Positions 9,726-10,896 of a stretch of DNA of 10,896 nt are shown here, piece by piece (position 1 is the first letter of the stretch; the number at the start of each line of letters is the position of its first letter). The DNA is from Geodermatophilaceae bacterium (lineage in GTDB: Bacteria > Actinomycetota > Actinomycetes > Mycobacteriales > Geodermatophilaceae), in the NCBI GenBank assembly GCA_013696785.1, contig JACCXW010000113.1, positions 1-10,896 on the forward strand, given 5' to 3'. A model generated the notes under the pieces. It was given only the letters and a program-made list of their open reading frames with translations, did no database searches and was not told the DNA's origin. Position numbers and translations under genes: made by a program.

Positions 9726-10896
9726 GCGGCCTGGATCAGCCGCCACGCCTCCTCTACGTGACGGCGTTCCGTGCTCGGTGCGCCGATCGCCATCCGAAGG
9801 GCGACGACACCGTTCACCAGGCAGTGCGTCAAGAAGAGTGCACCGGAGGCGTTGAGCGCCTCCAGCCGCTCCATGGTCGCTCTGTTGGCTGCTTCGATGG
9901 ATAGGTCTGTCCACAGTGGACGGAAGCAGACCAGCGAGAGCGGGTGCGGTGTCAGGATCTCGAACCCAGGATCCTCGGCAACCCACGCGGCGAATTCCTG
10001 GGCGAGCGCGACATGGCCCCGGATGTGCGCCCGCAGCCCGGCGGCGCCGTACCACCTGATCACCGCCCACAACTTCAGGGCGCGGAAGCGACGACCCAGC
10101 GGCACCTGCCAGTCGCGGTAGTCGAGCACCGCTCCCGACTCCGACGCCTGGTTGCGCAGGTACTCCGGCAGCACGGACAGCGCGCCGGTCAGCGCCGAGC
10201 GGTCGGCCACCCAGAACGCCGTGCAGTCGAAATTGGTGAGCAGCCACTTGTGCGGGTCGGTGCAGTAGGAGTCGGCGTACTCGGCCACGCCGTCGTTGAC
10301 CCACCGCAACTCGGGGCAGATCGCCGCCACCCCGGCGTACGCCGCGTCGATGTGTAGCCAGACCCCGAATTCACCGCAGGTGGGACCGATCTCGAGGACC
10401 GGATCGATTGCTGTGGTCCCGGTGGTACCGACGGTCGCGCACACCATGGTCGGCAATGCGCCGGCCTCGACGTCGGCCACGATCAGCCGGCGGAGGTCAG
10501 CCGGGTCCATCGCCTGGGTGTGCGGATCCACGTCGACGACCCGGACGTTGTCGGCACCGACCCCGGCGATACGGGCTGCCTTCTCCATCGATGAGTGGGT
10601 CTGTGAGGAGACGTAGACAGTGTGCTGGCGCCGGATCCCGCCGGCCGTAACGGCGCCGGCACTGATGCGCTGCAGCGCGGCCAGCAACGCGACGAGGTTC
10701 GCGCTGGACGCCGAGTCCTGGATGACGCCGCCGCCTGCTCCGGAGGACCGGAACCGCACCGGCAGGTCCATCAGCTGGCCGAGCCAGTCGATGACGACCG
10801 TCTCCAGTTCCGTGCAGGCCGGGCTGGTGATCCACAGCATCCCCTGTACGCTGAGGCCGGCGGAGAGCAGATCACCGAGGATGGCCGGCCCCGAGG
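9713..10896 (-). CDS. Aromatic L-amino-acid decarboxylase (PLP group II), partial
   Basis: This is the C-terminal 393 residues of a PLP-dependent group II decarboxylase of the DOPA/tryptophan/tyrosine decarboxylase family. About 80-90 N-terminal residues lie beyond the right edge, because the frame stays open to the window end with family sequence (GPAILGDLLSAGLSVQGM). The ATG at 10840 is internal. Expected active-site residues are present: the His that stacks on PLP in THSSMEKA (codon 10595-10597), the Asp that binds the pyridine nitrogen in HIDAAYAG (10346-10348), and the Schiff-base Lys in DPHKWLL (10247-10249). The catalytic loop Tyr in LPEYLRN (10160-10162) sits 29 residues after the Lys, as Lys303 and Tyr332 do in mammalian AADC. 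That Tyr favours true decarboxylation over the aldehyde-synthase reaction. The product would be an aromatic amine; the substrate cannot be told from the sequence. It converges on tesB with a 13-bp overlap. Its promoter is outside the window. Confidence 0.92.
   Translation of the reverse strand, partial: SGPAILGDLLSAGLSVQGMLWITSPACTELETVVIDWLGQLMDLPVRFRSSGAGGGVIQDSASSANLVALLAALQRISAGAVTAGGIRRQHTVYVSSQTHSSMEKAARIAGVGADNVRVVDVDPHTQAMDPADLRRLIVADVEAGALPTMVCATVGTTGTTAIDPVLEIGPTCGEFGVWLHIDAAYAGVAAICPELRWVNDGVAEYADSYCTDPHKWLLTNFDCTAFWVADRSALTGALSVLPEYLRNQASESGAVLDYRDWQVPLGRRFRALKLWAVIRWYGAAGLRAHIRGHVALAQEFAAWVAEDPGFEILTPHPLSLVCFRPLWTDLSIEAANRATMERLEALNASGALFLTHCLVNGVVALRMAIGAPSTERRHVEEAWRLIQAAYSA
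9725..9744. terminator. Hairpin at the tesB / decarboxylase convergence
   Basis: GGCGGC and GCCGCC are separated by eight bases. The stem can be extended by TG/CA to eight pairs with a single bulged C and a GAT loop. It starts at the last base of the tesB stop codon, so it is well placed as a U-less terminator for tesB. It also lies inside the final codons of the opposing gene, where the conserved protein sequence could produce it by chance. No T-tract follows on either strand. Confidence 0.35.

Noticed and set aside
9021..10304. 427-codon - strand frame across tesB and the decarboxylase
   Set aside because: It is antisense to tesB and out of frame with the decarboxylase, both of which have intact family motifs.

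Overview
The window is a dense, high-G+C chromosomal segment whose protein sequences and gene order point to an actinobacterium. As I recall it, Mycobacterium tuberculosis keeps the same backbone (trpA, lgt, two small genes, pykA, tesB1). Here a VIT/CCC1-type metal transporter and the two glutamate synthase genes sit between lgt and pyk. I cannot name the genus from the sequence alone.

Layout on the + strand, left to right: the 3' end of lgt (lipoprotein diacylglyceryl transferase), a VIT/CCC1-family Fe/Mn transporter overlapping it by 8 bp, a 171-bp intergenic region with a candidate promoter and dyad, gltB (glutamate synthase large subunit) overlapping gltD (small subunit) by 8 bp, then pyk (pyruvate kinase) after 19 bp, and tesB (acyl-CoA thioesterase II) after 43 bp. 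On the - strand, converging on tesB and overlapping its 3' end by 13 bp, is a PLP-dependent aromatic L-amino-acid decarboxylase that runs off the right edge. No gene-free stretch exceeds 300 bases. I see no tRNA, rRNA, CRISPR array, insertion sequence or phage feature.

The + strand genes form a core-metabolism block. GltBD makes glutamate from glutamine, 2-oxoglutarate and NADPH. Pyruvate kinase makes pyruvate and ATP, and TesB hydrolyses acyl-CoA. GltBD needs three iron-sulfur clusters, so an iron/manganese transporter upstream is at least thematically compatible, although direct functional linkage is only inference. The decarboxylase is the one accessory-looking gene, because its product would be an aromatic amine and its substrate is undetermined.

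This is mainly a housekeeping region and I do not see a convincing undescribed system. The points most worth checking are a leaderless-type promoter placed exactly at the pyk start codon, a K+-independent residue signature in pyruvate kinase, the tail-to-tail overlap with a hairpin between tesB and the decarboxylase, and a dyad beside the candidate gltB promoter.
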